DNA of 64,000 nt from Halalkalibacter nanhaiisediminis (GCF_007830185.1 NZ_VLKZ01000008.1:85756-149755), one strand, 5' to 3'; positions 8,786 through 17,957 are shown, counted from the stretch's first letter. Notes: generated from the letters alone by a model not told the origin. Numbers and translations are program-made.

Positions 8786-8817
8786 GACTGAAAATATATG
8801 AATGGGAGTAAAATGGT

Positions 8818-10293
8818 ATGATCATTGGCGAAACAATTAAGCAAACGTCAGCTGTTCACCCACAAAAAACGGCGATTGTTTGTGAGAATGAACAAATTAC
8901 GTACGAACTATTCCATGAAAATACGAAAACAGTGCAACAACAGCTTCTCTCGATACTTGGTGAAGCAAAGCAAAAGAAGATTGCCTTCCTATTAGATAAT
9001 AATATCGATTTTTTAACGCTTTTTTTCGCCATTAGTCAAATTGGAGCCATAGCCATTCCTTTTGATCCAAAATGGAGTGATGATGATTTATTGAAGATTC
9101 TCACTGACTGCTCTCCTGACCTTTTTATTACGATTCAAGAAAAAGAGATCGCAAATGTTTTAGCACTATCTTTATCCGAACTAAACAAACAAGCAACGAC
9201 TAATGTAGCAGTGCTCCAAATAGCAGAAGATGATCTATTTTATATCGGCTATACATCAGGAACAACAGGCAAACCAAAAGGCTATTTACGGACACACGCT
9301 TCATGGGCTCATAGTTTTTCAGGGAGCGATCTTGTCTTTGATATCACAGAAGATGATGTGATCTTTGCGCCAGGTCCGCTTGTCCATTCACATTTTTTAT
9401 ATGCCGCTGTTCATGCGCTTCATAAAGGGGCAACACTCTATATCACCAAAAAATTCGAGGCCAAAGCGGTATATCAGACATTAATGAACGATTCTATTAG
9501 CATTTTATACCTCGTTCCGACGATGTTTTCTGCATTATACGACGTGTACTACGAAACGAGGCTTCCTATCACCGATTTGAACAAAGTCATTTCTGCAGGG
9601 GCGAAATGGCAAGCTCCTTTAAAAGAGAAAGCTCGCCACTTCATTCCGAACACAAATGTGTTTGAATTTTATGGAGCTTCTGAATTAAGTTTTGTTAGTG
9701 TGTTAGACCCTAAAGGTAATAGAGAAAATCCTGAATCTGTCGGCAAGTCATTTCCAGAGGTAAATGTGTCCATTCGCAGGCCTGATGGTTCAGAGGTTGA
9801 CACTCATGAAATCGGAAAGTTATTTGTTCAAAGTAAGCAATTATTTAGTGGATACTTGAACCAACCAGAAGCGACGAAAGAAATCTTTCAAGGTGACTTT
9901 GCAACGGTTGGTGATTTAGCTTTTCGAGATGAGCAAGGCTACATCACGCTTGTCGGACGAGAAAAAAACATGATCATAAGTGGTGGCTTAAATATTTACC
10001 CAGAAGAAGTAGAAAAGATTTTATCTACTCTACCAGAAATCGATGAAGTGATCTGTATTGGCATACCTGATACACATTGGGGTGAAAAGTTAGTCGCTGT
10101 TATTAAATGGAGAGATAATCACAGGCGTACAAGTGAGCAGCTAAAGCAATACTGCCGACAAAAGCTCGCTTCCTATAAATGCCCGCAATTATTTATCACA
10201 TTTGATCATTTACCCTATACAACGAGTAGAAAAATTGCCAGACAATACGTAATAAGACAAGTCCAAGAACAATTAAAAGGCCAAAGGACGTGA
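8818..10293 (+). CDS. AMP-forming acyl-CoA ligase (YhfT-like)
   Basis: A 491-residue ANL-superfamily enzyme that would activate a carboxylic acid to its CoA thioester through an acyl-adenylate. Core motifs are all present: YIGYTSGTTGKPKG (P-loop, near residue 145), FEFYGASE, VGDLAFRDEQGYITLVGR, GGLNIYPEEVE, and the C-terminal SRKIAR with the adenylation lysine. GGGAG lies 9 nt before the ATG. It leads a tight five-gene cluster with a thiolase, two hot-dog proteins and a short-chain reductase. Order and neighbour (bioY) recall Bacillus subtilis yhfT. The acid substrate is unknown; medium or long chain is likely. Confidence 0.88.
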   Translation: MIIGETIKQTSAVHPQKTAIVCENEQITYELFHENTKTVQQQLLSILGEAKQKKIAFLLDNNIDFLTLFFAISQIGAIAIPFDPKWSDDDLLKILTDCSPDLFITIQEKEIANVLALSLSELNKQATTNVAVLQIAEDDLFYIGYTSGTTGKPKGYLRTHASWAHSFSGSDLVFDITEDDVIFAPGPLVHSHFLYAAVHALHKGATLYITKKFEAKAVYQTLMNDSISILYLVPTMFSALYDVYYETRLPITDLNKVISAGAKWQAPLKEKARHFIPNTNVFEFYGASELSFVSVLDPKGNRENPESVGKSFPEVNVSIRRPDGSEVDTHEIGKLFVQSKQLFSGYLNQPEATKEIFQGDFATVGDLAFRDEQGYITLVGREKNMIISGGLNIYPEEVEKILSTLPEIDEVICIGIPDTHWGEKLVAVIKWRDNHRRTSEQLKQYCRQKLASYKCPQLFITFDHLPYTTSRKIARQYVIRQVQEQLKGQRT

Positions 10294-10297
10294 GAGT

Positions 10298-11443
10298 ATG
10301 AAAGAAGCTGTTATTGTCGCAGCAAAGCGAACAGCTGTTGGAAAAGTTGGCGGAATGTTTAAGCATATACCACCTGAACATTTAGCTGCTCCTCTAATTC
10401 AGCGAATGATCGAAGAATATCAACTAGATCCTGAATCCATTGATGAAGTGATCCTTGGAAATGCGGTCGGGCCAGGAGGAAACCTTGCCAGATTAACTGC
10501 TCTCACCGCAGGCTTACCTGTTTCGATCCCAGGCGTAACCGTCGATCGTCAATGTGGTTCAGGACTCGAGGCTGTCAATCTCGCAGCAAGACTTGTTCAA
10601 GCAGGTGCAGGTGATATATATCTTGCAGGAGGTGTCGAAAGCACAAGCCTTGCCCCTTGGAAGATGGAAAAGCCATCTTCCCTCTATCACCCAAGAGGCC
10701 CAAAGCTTTTTACACGAGCTCGTTTTTCTCCAGACGAAGTAGGCGATCCTGAGATGGGAATTGCGGCTGAAAATGTCGCCGAAGCTTACGGTATTTCACG
10801 TGTTACACAGGATCAATATGCCTACAATAGTCATGTGAAAGCAATTCGTGCAATAGAGTCTGGCTATTTTTCTGAAGAAATAGTGCCAATTGAGGGCATG
10901 ACAAACGATGAATGTCCACGTAAACAAACGTCGATCGTAAAACTGAATGCCCTTCCACCTGTTTTTAAAGAAAACGGCACAGTTACGGCAGGTAATGCCT
11001 GCCCAATCAATGATGGTGCCTCCATCATATTAATTATGTCACGAGAAAAGTGCCTCGAATTAGGCTTAACGCCGATTTTACGCTTTGTCGATGCAGTTAG
11101 CAGTGGAGTCGACCCGAATGTTCTCGGCATTGCCCCAGTTCCAGCTGTCACTAAATTACTAAAACGACAACATCTATCAATAGAAGACATTGATATTGTG
11201 GAATTTAATGAAGCCTTTGCTTCACAAGTGCTAGCCAGTTTACAAGAATTACAGATTCCTGTCGAAAAAGTAAATCGTGGTGGTGGAGCCTTAGCAATCG
11301 GACATCCATACGGGGCATCAGGAGCGATTTTAATCACAAGGCTTTGTACTGAAATGAAGCGACACCACCTTAAACGCGGAATTGCCACCCTGGGAATTGG
11401 TGGTGGCTTAGGCCTTGCCACCCTTGTCGAATTAATCGAATAG
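10298..11443 (+). CDS. Thiolase family protein (YhfS-like) without the second catalytic Cys
   Basis: A 381-residue acetyl-CoA acyltransferase family protein. The acylated cysteine is present in VDRQCGSGLEA (near residue 87), as are NEAFASQ and the His motif GGGALAIGHPYGASGA. At the usual CxGGGxG motif the sequence reads TLGIGGGLG, with glycine (codon GGA at 11393-11395) where the acid/base cysteine normally lies. Claisen condensation or cleavage may therefore be altered. The gene starts 4 nt after the ligase stop, so translation is probably coupled. Resembles Bacillus subtilis YhfS, a neighbour of bioY there. Confidence 0.88.
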   Translation: MKEAVIVAAKRTAVGKVGGMFKHIPPEHLAAPLIQRMIEEYQLDPESIDEVILGNAVGPGGNLARLTALTAGLPVSIPGVTVDRQCGSGLEAVNLAARLVQAGAGDIYLAGGVESTSLAPWKMEKPSSLYHPRGPKLFTRARFSPDEVGDPEMGIAAENVAEAYGISRVTQDQYAYNSHVKAIRAIESGYFSEEIVPIEGMTNDECPRKQTSIVKLNALPPVFKENGTVTAGNACPINDGASIILIMSREKCLELGLTPILRFVDAVSSGVDPNVLGIAPVPAVTKLLKRQHLSIEDIDIVEFNEAFASQVLASLQELQIPVEKVNRGGGALAIGHPYGASGAILITRLCTEMKRHHLKRGIATLGIGGGLGLATLVELIE

Positions 11444-11453
11444 AGGTTCTACG

Positions 11454-11882
11454 ATGATTGATCAAAAATGGGAACATGCCACAACAGAAGCGGTAAAAAT
11501 CTCGGTTACAAGCGAAATGATTGCATCATACGCTAAAGCGATTCACGAAGATGCTTTGATTTATTATGACAAACAAGTAGCCATCGCTGCAGATTTCAAG
11601 AACATCCCTGCCCCACCAACCTTGCCAATAATCTTTTGGCAATTCATCAACGTTCCTTGGTTAAAAGATGCTGGCGCTATCATCCATGGAAAACAGCAAT
11701 TCCTTTACGAACAGCCACTTCTTGCCAATCGTACGTATGATTGTTCGATTCATCTAAAAGACATCACGAAAAAACAAAGCAAAAAAGGCATGATGCAGCT
11801 ATCAACTCATGAATTAGTCATTAAATATGAAGGCCAGATTCATGCGACAGCAATAACAACACTCATTATTTTTGAAGAGTAA
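11454..11882 (+). CDS. MaoC-like hot-dog protein, N-terminal type
   Basis: A 142-residue single hot-dog protein of the type found as the N-terminal half of fatty-acid synthase/MaoC dehydratases (FAS1_DH-like): SEMIASYAKAIHEDALIYYD, then APPTLPIIFWQF. It lacks the hydratase D-x4-H motif, which is on the partner encoded next. Such paired small subunits form a heteromeric (R)-3-hydroxyacyl-CoA dehydratase or hydratase. GAGG precedes the ATG. It lies 10 nt after the thiolase gene in the same operon. Confidence 0.78.
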   Translation: MIDQKWEHATTEAVKISVTSEMIASYAKAIHEDALIYYDKQVAIAADFKNIPAPPTLPIIFWQFINVPWLKDAGAIIHGKQQFLYEQPLLANRTYDCSIHLKDITKKQSKKGMMQLSTHELVIKYEGQIHATAITTLIIFEE

Positions 11883-11892
11883 GGTGATCGTA

Positions 11893-12291
11893 TTGAAGCT
11901 TTCAGATTCTTTACCAACCATATATATCCCTGAAATAAAAGATGAACACATCAAGCGCTACGGACAGGTTTCAAATGATTTCAACGCTCTTCACTTTGAT
12001 CACGAAGCAGCACAAGCAGCTGGCTTTCCAGGTCGAATCGTTCATGGGATGCTTACAATGGGAGTTAGCACAAAACTTATTTCCCCTTGGCTATCCAGCT
12101 GTCTTCTTGTTAAGAATTACGAAACCACCTTCCGTCATCCTCTTATACTCGGGGATTCATTACGGATTGAAGGAGAAATCGTCGAAATATCCGAAACTCA
12201 TGCTCTTATCACTTTTCAAGGAATGAATCAACATGATCACATCATTGTTATAGGGGAAATCTTATTAAAAGAGGTGCCAATATGCGACTAA
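11893..12291 (+). CDS. MaoC-like (R)-hydratase, catalytic subunit
   Basis: A 132-residue hot-dog protein. YGQVSNDFNALHFDHEAAQAAGFPGRIVHGML contains the catalytic Asp and His of (R)-specific enoyl-CoA hydratases and the following overhang segment. A TTG start at 11893 is chosen: AAGGTGAT lies 4 nt upstream and overlaps the stop of the previous gene. A longer frame starting at 11872 would run into that gene without a ribosome site. With the preceding non-catalytic hot-dog it probably forms one two-subunit hydratase. Confidence 0.82.
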   Translation: MKLSDSLPTIYIPEIKDEHIKRYGQVSNDFNALHFDHEAAQAAGFPGRIVHGMLTMGVSTKLISPWLSSCLLVKNYETTFRHPLILGDSLRIEGEIVEISETHALITFQGMNQHDHIIVIGEILLKEVPICD

Positions 12292-13082
12292 ATGAAGAGG
12301 TTGCGATTGTGACAGGATCGACAACTGGAATCGGTTATAGTATTGCCAAACAGCTTGTTAAACATGGTGTAGCCGTTGTCATTAATGGACGTAACGAGGA
12401 AATGGTGAAAGCAACAGTTCTTGAGCTTCAGGCTTTAGGAGGAAATGTTGTCGGACTAGCGAAGCCAGTTGAATGTTTTGATACAGGCGATGAACTTGTC
12501 AAACTTGCTGTAAAAGAATTTGGAAAAGCAACGATTCTGGTTAATAATGCTGGCATGATTGCCGACCAGATGTCTTATAAGATGAGTGATGATGCGTTTT
12601 CAGATGTTATTGATGTTCATGTGAAAGGAACTTTTTTTTGCACGAGACCATTTGTTCAACAACTGAAAAAACAGCGTATTCCTGGGCACATTATCAATAT
12701 GACATCAACAGCTGGTTTAGAAGGAACGATTGGACAGGTTAACTACAGTGCCGCAAAAGCAGCGATCAACGGCATGACATGGACGCTCGCAAAAGAACTA
12801 CAACGTGATCACATCCAAGTGAACGCCATCGCTCCCGCAGCCTTAACGAATATGACGCGTCCATATATCGAAAAAGCTCGTCGAAAAGCAGCCGAATCAG
12901 GTACGGAGCTGCCTTCTTACTGGAAGATCGGCTCTCCTGATGATGTCGCTGATTTTGTCATCCATCTCTTTAAACAAGAAAACAGCGAAGAATCTGGCAT
13001 GATCTATGGCGTAAATGGCACAAACATCGTTCGTTGGCATCCACCCTATTCTGAACCCTATTCGCTAAATGAACACAAATAA
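12282..13082 (+). CDS. Short-chain dehydrogenase/reductase, FabG-like
   Basis: A 266-residue classical SDR. The cofactor loop is TGSTTGIGYSIA, followed by NNAGMIADQM, the catalytic Ser in MTSTAG and YSAAKAA as YxxxK. Residue choice after the second strand (NGRNEE) suggests NADPH. The expected reaction is reversible reduction of a 3-oxoacyl-CoA or -ACP. It overlaps the previous gene by 10 nt, with GAGGTG inside that gene. Together with ligase, thiolase and hydratase it completes a set of activities able to lengthen or shorten an acyl chain. Confidence 0.85.
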   Translation: MRLNEEVAIVTGSTTGIGYSIAKQLVKHGVAVVINGRNEEMVKATVLELQALGGNVVGLAKPVECFDTGDELVKLAVKEFGKATILVNNAGMIADQMSYKMSDDAFSDVIDVHVKGTFFCTRPFVQQLKKQRIPGHIINMTSTAGLEGTIGQVNYSAAKAAINGMTWTLAKELQRDHIQVNAIAPAALTNMTRPYIEKARRKAAESGTELPSYWKIGSPDDVADFVIHLFKQENSEESGMIYGVNGTNIVRWHPPYSEPYSLNEHK

Positions 13083-13105
13083 GAGGTGGTTCACATACCA
13101 CCTCT
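13082..13105. terminator. Bidirectional terminator between convergent genes
   Basis: Perfect 9-bp stem AGAGGTGGT/ACCACCTCT with a 6-nt loop that overlaps the stop codons of both flanking genes. T tails are weak on both strands. Confidence 0.5.
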
Positions 13106-13433
13106 ACATCTCAAAATATAAATGATAATGTCTCTTGCAGCCTTCATTAAATGACGAGTGACAGCTTGTGCATGTAGAATCAGAATCCATATATTCTTGA
13201 ATCGTTAGTTCCGTCCCACAAGCCCCGCAAAGAATTGCTTTTGTACCTCTTTCATCTTTCCCCCATAAGACAGGCGGATGATCAGCTACTTCCGCGTGAC
13301 AAAGATGACATGGATAATATGTGTCACAGCATTTAAATTTAAGCGCAATGATGTCTATTTCTTTATGATAATGCTTGCACCTTGTATTTTCATCTACATC
13401 TATCCCCTTCACTTCTATTCCTTTTACATTCAT
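13104..13433 (-). CDS. CHY zinc finger protein
   Basis: A 109-residue protein full of zinc ligands: RCKHYHKEIDI at the start (the CxHY pattern that names the domain), KCCDTYYPCHLCH, CGACG and CTSCHSSFNEGCKRHYH. The CHY zinc finger domain binds three zinc ions; small bacterial versions have no settled role. The ATG at 13433 is favoured, with AAAGGA 10 nt upstream; a TTG 9 nt earlier is possible. It is convergent with the fatty-acyl operon and unrelated to it by function as far as can be seen. Confidence 0.85.
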   Translation of the reverse strand: MNVKGIEVKGIDVDENTRCKHYHKEIDIIALKFKCCDTYYPCHLCHAEVADHPPVLWGKDERGTKAILCGACGTELTIQEYMDSDSTCTSCHSSFNEGCKRHYHLYFEM

Positions 13434-13656
13434 GAAGATCAAGTCCTTTCACTTTCTTTCTATTATAAAAGGTTTATTTCAATTCTCCTACTACAAGTTT
13501 AATTAGTTGACTTTGCATATATAAATCGATAATATCAACATATTGCAATTTCTCGATATTCAATTTTTGACATGAAAGTTGATTAATCACAAACCATAAT
13601 GATAATCGATAATCCGATTGCGTATCATAACCTTTACTTGAAAGGAGGCCACGCGA

Positions 13657-13998
13657 TTGAACGAAAAATTGCCTGAGATGACCGATGAAAAAGCCGTAGA
13701 AATCTTTAAAGCTCTTGCCAATCAGACAAGAGTCAGTATTCTACAATTGCTAAAAGATCCAGAAAATAATTCAGCGATTCAAGGACATGTTAGTAAAGAC
13801 TCTGAATTTGAAGGTGGTGTGTGTGTCGGGGATATTCATAAAAACACCGAAATCTCCCAGTCCACCACTTCACAATATTTATCGATTTTGCAGCAAAGTG
13901 GCTTATTAGAAGCGAAAAGAATCGGACAATGGACATATTATCGCCGAAATGAAGCAATCATTAAGCAATTTGAAGAATATATTCGGTTAAAACTTTAA
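13657..13998 (+). CDS. ArsR-family transcriptional regulator
   Basis: A 113-residue winged-helix regulator. IFKALANQTRVSILQLLKDP is the standard ArsR helix, and ISQSTTSQYLSILQQSGLLEAKRIGQWTYYR is recognition helix plus wing. An insertion between helices contains GVCVGDIHK with a single cysteine; the CxC metal motif of metal sensors is missing, so a metal sensor is not indicated. Start is TTG with AAAGGAGG 7 nt upstream. It is followed 20 nt later by three luciferase-like oxidoreductase genes which it probably controls. A possible promoter is TTGATT-N16-GATAAT upstream. Confidence 0.85.
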   Translation: MNEKLPEMTDEKAVEIFKALANQTRVSILQLLKDPENNSAIQGHVSKDSEFEGGVCVGDIHKNTEISQSTTSQYLSILQQSGLLEAKRIGQWTYYRRNEAIIKQFEEYIRLKL

Positions 13999-14018
13999 CA
14001 TAAGGTAGGAGAAATTCA

Positions 14019-14978
14019 GTGAGCTTATTAGGAGAACATCGTGCATTCAAGCGAATGTACCAAGAAGACAAATTGACACTTGGCTTTGCCATCCCGACTG
14101 CGAAAATGTCTAAATATCCAATGATGGAAAATCAGTTGGAACTCGCTCAAAAAATTGAGGAGTTTGGCTTTTCTGCTCTTTGGCTACGGGATGTAACAAT
14201 CCAAAACTTGTCTGTTGATGATAATGGTCAATTGCATGATATGTGGATCTATTTAACGTATCTCGCTGCACGTACTCAAGAGATTGCCCTAGGAACAGCA
14301 AGTGCTGTCCTTTCGTTACGCCACCCTGTTCGAATGGCCAAAGAAGCAATGTCAATTGATCATTTGTTTCCTGAACGATTGATCTTAGGAGTTGCATCAG
14401 GTGACCGTGATAAGGACTTTATTGGATTAGGCGTATCAAAACAAGAAGCTGGGCCGATCTTTCATGAGAACTACGACATTCTTGAGCAATTAATTAAAAA
14501 AGAAAGCCCAACTATTCATTCTAGTAAGGGAATCATTGATGGCAGCGATATGAGAATCATTCCAAAGCCTGTTTCCACCATTCCACTTATGCCAACTGGT
14601 TTTAGTAATCAGTCACTTGAATGGATTGCCAAGCACGGCGATGGCTGGATTCAATACCCACGAGGCTTTGAACAACAAGCTAGATTAATTAATGATTACC
14701 GTACGTTAACAGAGCAAAACGCACCAGGGGTGTTTAAGCCTTTTTCTCAAACCTTATTCATCGACTTATCGGAAAATCCCGATACAGCACCTGTGCCAAT
14801 CCCATTAGGCTTTCATGTCGGCCGTAATCATTTAATTGATATTCTCCATCGCTTCCAATCGATTGGTGTCAATCATATTGCATTTGTTTTATATTTTTCA
14901 ATGCGACCACCAGCAGAAGTGATCCAAGAGCTTGGTGAAGAAGTACTTCCTCACTTCCCAACTCACACTTTTGAGTAA
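14019..14978 (+). CDS. LLM-class flavin-dependent oxidoreductase
   Basis: A 319-residue luciferase-like monooxygenase. The TIM-barrel pattern is visible in FGFSALWLRDVT, AARTQEIALGTASAVLSLRHPVRMAKEAMSIDHL and RLILGVASGDRDKDF. These FMN-dependent enzymes oxygenate small organic molecules using reduced flavin from a separate reductase; the substrate is not evident. GTG start with GGAG 8 nt upstream. It follows the ArsR gene closely. It differs in sequence from the two LLM proteins downstream, so it is a distant relative rather than a recent duplicate. Confidence 0.85.
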   Translation: MSLLGEHRAFKRMYQEDKLTLGFAIPTAKMSKYPMMENQLELAQKIEEFGFSALWLRDVTIQNLSVDDNGQLHDMWIYLTYLAARTQEIALGTASAVLSLRHPVRMAKEAMSIDHLFPERLILGVASGDRDKDFIGLGVSKQEAGPIFHENYDILEQLIKKESPTIHSSKGIIDGSDMRIIPKPVSTIPLMPTGFSNQSLEWIAKHGDGWIQYPRGFEQQARLINDYRTLTEQNAPGVFKPFSQTLFIDLSENPDTAPVPIPLGFHVGRNHLIDILHRFQSIGVNHIAFVLYFSMRPPAEVIQELGEEVLPHFPTHTFE

Positions 14979-15026
14979 ACACGAATGATAGGAATCATGC
15001 CTTATAAATGAAAGAAGGAATAATGT

Positions 15027-16040
15027 ATGACAAACATAAACAACATACCACTCTCTGTACTCGATCCCTCTCCTATTACAACAGGTGGTTCAGCTGAAGA
15101 GTCGCTTCACAACACTCTTGATTTAGCAATAAAAGCGGAGCAATGGGGTTACAAACGTTTTTGGCTAGCTGAACATCACAATTGGATTGGAATGGCTAGC
15201 TCAGCAACTCCCCTTGTCATGAGTCGAGTTGCTTCCGTAACAGAGAAAATGCGTGTCGGTTCAGGTGCCATGCTGCTCTCCCATTACGCTCCATTATCGG
15301 TAGCTGAGCAATTTGGTACGTTAGAAGCATTCTTTCCAGAAAGAATTGACCTAGGACTAGGCCGAGCACCAGGTACAGATTATTATACAGCGAATGTTTT
15401 ACGCCCGCGCTTTTCTGGTGAGCCCGAATTTGATGAGCGACTGCAAGAGCTTTTCGCTTACTTGCACGGGGCAGGCACAACAACTCAGGATGGCTCACAT
15501 CGATTCCGTGCTATCCCAGGTGAAAACAGCAAAGTACCAATTTGGCTGTTAGGCTCAAATACGTATAGTGCTGAATTAGCTGGAAAGCTCGGCTTACCGT
15601 TTTCTTTTGCTGGTCATTTTGCCGCAAGCAATATGATGAATGCTCTAGCGATTTACAGAGAGAACTTTCAGCCATCCGACATGCTTGATAAGCCATATGT
15701 CCTGTTATCTGTACAGGTTGCAGCAGCTGATACTGAAAAAGAAGCGAAGAAGCTCGCGACTTCTATGTATCAGAAATTTTTATTACTTAGTCGTAATCAA
15801 ACAGCAACCCTGCAACCTCCAGTTGATGATATGGACGCTTTATGGAGCGAACAAGAACGTAAGGCAGTGGAAGAGCAGCTCTCCACCTCCATTATCGGAG
15901 ACCGAGCTGGTGTGAAAGAACAATTAGAAGCATTAATTGCTCAAACTGAAGCCAACGAAATCATGGCTCATACCGAAATTTTTGATCATCAAGCTCGTTT
16001 ACGCTCCTATGAAATTTTAGCTGATGCTGTAAAAAGCTAA
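15027..16040 (+). CDS. LLM-class flavin-dependent oxidoreductase (alkanal monooxygenase-like)
   Basis: A 337-residue member of the luciferase-like group with the hallmark WLAEHHN near residue 50, [13 protein letters not shown] strand, [29 protein letters not shown] and a late [11 protein letters not shown] segment. It is similar along its length to the next protein, so the two probably arose by duplication. AAAGAAGGA lies 8 nt before the ATG. No flavin reductase is adjacent; a reductase encoded elsewhere must supply FMNH2 if this works as a monooxygenase. Confidence 0.87.
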   Translation: MTNINNIPLSVLDPSPITTGGSAEESLHNTLDLAIKAEQWGYKRFWLAEHHNWIGMASSATPLVMSRVASVTEKMRVGSGAMLLSHYAPLSVAEQFGTLEAFFPERIDLGLGRAPGTDYYTANVLRPRFSGEPEFDERLQELFAYLHGAGTTTQDGSHRFRAIPGENSKVPIWLLGSNTYSAELAGKLGLPFSFAGHFAASNMMNALAIYRENFQPSDMLDKPYVLLSVQVAAADTEKEAKKLATSMYQKFLLLSRNQTATLQPPVDDMDALWSEQERKAVEEQLSTSIIGDRAGVKEQLEALIAQTEANEIMAHTEIFDHQARLRSYEILADAVKS

Positions 16041-16090
16041 ATTCATTTACGTATCATACCAAAAATTCAAATAAGAAAGAAGATGAAATC

Positions 16091-17101
16091 ATGTCAGCAA
16101 AAAAACTTAATGATATTAAATTTTCAGTCCTTGACTTAGCACCAGTAGTTGAAGGGGATACACCTGCAGATTCGTTTAAGAAAACGGTAAATCTTGCCCA
16201 ACATGCAGAAAAATTAGATTACAACCGTTATTGGTTAGCAGAACACCATAACATGCCATTTATCGCTAGTTCAGCGACATCTGTCGTGATTGGTCACGTT
16301 GCAGCTCACACATCAAAGATCCGCGTTGGTTCTGGTGGAATCATGCTGCCTAACCACTCTCCACTAGTCATTGCTGAACAATTTGGTACACTTGAATCAC
16401 TATTCCCAGGACGTATCGATCTTGGTCTTGGTCGCGCACCTGGTACAGATGGCTATACAGCACAAGCACTAAGACGTGGACACGGAAGTGATGGCAGTGA
16501 CTTCCCAGAGCAATTAGCTGAGTTACGTGCCTATTTTAATCCAGCATTAGCATCAGGTAGAATGCCTGTTAAAGCGGTTCCTGGCGAAGGGTTAAACGTT
16601 CCGATTTGGTTACTTGGTTCAAGCGGTTTTAGTGCACAACTAGCTGGGCACCTTGGACTTCCATTTGCCTTTGCAAGTCACTTCTCTCCTAGAGGTACGT
16701 TCCAAGCGTTAGAACTATATCGTCAAACGTTCAAGCCATCTGACGTTCTTGATAAGCCATACGCAATGGTCGGACTTAACGTGATCGTTGCAGATACAGA
16801 TGAAGAAGCAAACTTCCTTGCAACAACATTGCAACAGCAATTCTTAAACTTAGGTCAAAATAATGACGTACTTCTCCAGCCACCAGTTGAAAACTTAAAT
16901 GAGCACTGGAGCGAGTATCAAATCGATGCATTAGAGCATCAATTAGGCTCTTCGATTATCGGTAGTCCAAAGACCGTGCAAGAAAAACTACAAAAGTTCT
17001 TAGATGAGAGCCAAGTCGACGAAATCATGGCGATTGCTCAAGTCTACGATCACAAAGCTCGTCTACATTCATACGAATTATTAGCTGATATTGTGAAATA
17101 A
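16091..17101 (+). CDS. LLM-class flavin-dependent oxidoreductase (paralogue of the preceding gene)
   Basis: A 336-residue luciferase-like protein with the same blocks as its neighbour: [38 protein letters not shown] and [13 protein letters not shown]. The GC-richer third positions here differ slightly from the upstream copy. AGAAAGAAGATGA precedes the ATG. It ends the ArsR-LLM cluster and a strong terminator follows 16 nt after the stop. Confidence 0.87.
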   Translation: MSAKKLNDIKFSVLDLAPVVEGDTPADSFKKTVNLAQHAEKLDYNRYWLAEHHNMPFIASSATSVVIGHVAAHTSKIRVGSGGIMLPNHSPLVIAEQFGTLESLFPGRIDLGLGRAPGTDGYTAQALRRGHGSDGSDFPEQLAELRAYFNPALASGRMPVKAVPGEGLNVPIWLLGSSGFSAQLAGHLGLPFAFASHFSPRGTFQALELYRQTFKPSDVLDKPYAMVGLNVIVADTDEEANFLATTLQQQFLNLGQNNDVLLQPPVENLNEHWSEYQIDALEHQLGSSIIGSPKTVQEKLQKFLDESQVDEIMAIAQVYDHKARLHSYELLADIVK

Positions 17102-17116
17102 AGATGTAAAAAATAA

Positions 17117-17158
17117 ACCCCTGAAATGTAGCTGAATCGCTCATTTCAGGGGTTTTCA
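17117..17158 (+). terminator. Terminator of the LLM cluster
   Basis: Long stem AACCCCTGAAATG with its complement CATTTCAGGGGTT (13 bp) around a short loop, followed by TTTTC. Confidence 0.85.
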
Positions 17159-17168
17159 TTCTTTTAGA

Positions 17169-17483
17169 TTATTCTGTTAAGTACGAACAACAATAATCAA
17201 CGACACTATGTACCTTCAATTGAAACGTCTCATTAGCAGGAACGTAGAAAACACCACTTCCCTCAATTGTTTCCCAGTCTTCACCAGCTAATTTATAGTC
17301 CAAATTCCCAGCTAAAATCTCCATTTCCTCTTTTAAAGAAGTGGAAAATTCATAGTCCCCAGGCAGCATGATTCCTAGCGTCCTTTTCGTACCATCTTCA
17401 AACAAAACAGTTCTGCTCGTTACTTTCCCATCAAAATAAATATTGGCTTCCTTGATTAACGTGACATTTTCAAATTGTGACAT
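17169..17483 (-). CDS. ppnP: Pyrimidine/purine nucleoside phosphorylase PpnP
   Basis: A 104-residue small cupin-type protein of the YaiE/PpnP family (formerly DUF1255). Family sequence is clear in [43 protein letters not shown] and [15 protein letters not shown]. Escherichia coli PpnP splits nucleosides with phosphate. Length is about ten residues above the E. coli protein. AGGAAG lies upstream of the ATG. It is a single gene convergent with the LLM cluster and appears to share its terminator region. Confidence 0.9.
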   Translation of the reverse strand: MSQFENVTLIKEANIYFDGKVTSRTVLFEDGTKRTLGIMLPGDYEFSTSLKEEMEILAGNLDYKLAGEDWETIEGSGVFYVPANETFQLKVHSVVDYCCSYLTE

Positions 17484-17798
17484 CTCTTTCTTCCTCTCGC
17501 GTTATTATCTTAATGTATCATAAAAAAATGTCTGATTAAATAGAAATTTTGAATGGTTATTGAACTTAATGAAGATACTTCGACAAAAATTTAAAACCAT
17601 CTGAGTTGTTTTTCTCAAATGGTTCCTTTCTAATCTATTCTCTTACCAATAAAAAATTAAAAAAACAAGATTAATTTTCCTTTTTTAGAATTATTTATTT
17701 AATTCGAGATATTATTGAAGCGTGTTACGAAAGATCCTAATAATGTTCTAACATGTAGCAAATCATAATAAAATCAATAACAACTGGAGGGAATCATC
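17484..17798. other. Intergenic region with one hairpin
   Basis: No gene seen in 315 nt. A stem AACCATCTGAG/CTCAAATGGTT (17595-17624, one mismatch) is followed on the minus strand by a T-rich run, but no minus-strand gene lies upstream of it, so it may be the relic of a lost unit. The promoter of the small plus-strand gene at 17799 should lie in the last 100 nt. Confidence 0.4.
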
Positions 17799-17957
17799 TT
17801 GCAAAACAAAAATAAAATCAAAACCGTAACTGGAACGGATATCGATGAAGTCAAACGCCTTAATGCGCAATCTGGGTTGTCTTATAATGAGGCAAAAGTG
17901 ATGCTTGCAGAGCAAAAAGGATTTAGTTCAGATAAACAGCGAAACAACATCAATTAA
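17799..17957 (+). CDS. Small 52-residue protein, possibly gamma-type SASP-like
   Basis: TTG start 7 nt after GGAGGG, then an open frame of 52 residues: lysine/asparagine-rich N-terminus, TGTDIDEVKRLNAQSG in the middle and LSYNEAKVMLAEQKG. The TDIDEVKRLNAQS stretch resembles the repeated EVKxQNAQS element of gamma-type small acid-soluble spore proteins, which are amino-acid stores of the spore. Only one such element is present and the C-terminal part is different, so the assignment is tentative. The ribosome site and amphipathic composition support a real gene. It lies alone, with a hairpin 60 nt downstream. Confidence 0.55.
   Translation: MQNKNKIKTVTGTDIDEVKRLNAQSGLSYNEAKVMLAEQKGFSSDKQRNNIN

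Noticed and set aside
10864..11421. 185-codon minus-strand frame
   Set aside because: Antisense to the thiolase gene with no recognisable domain.
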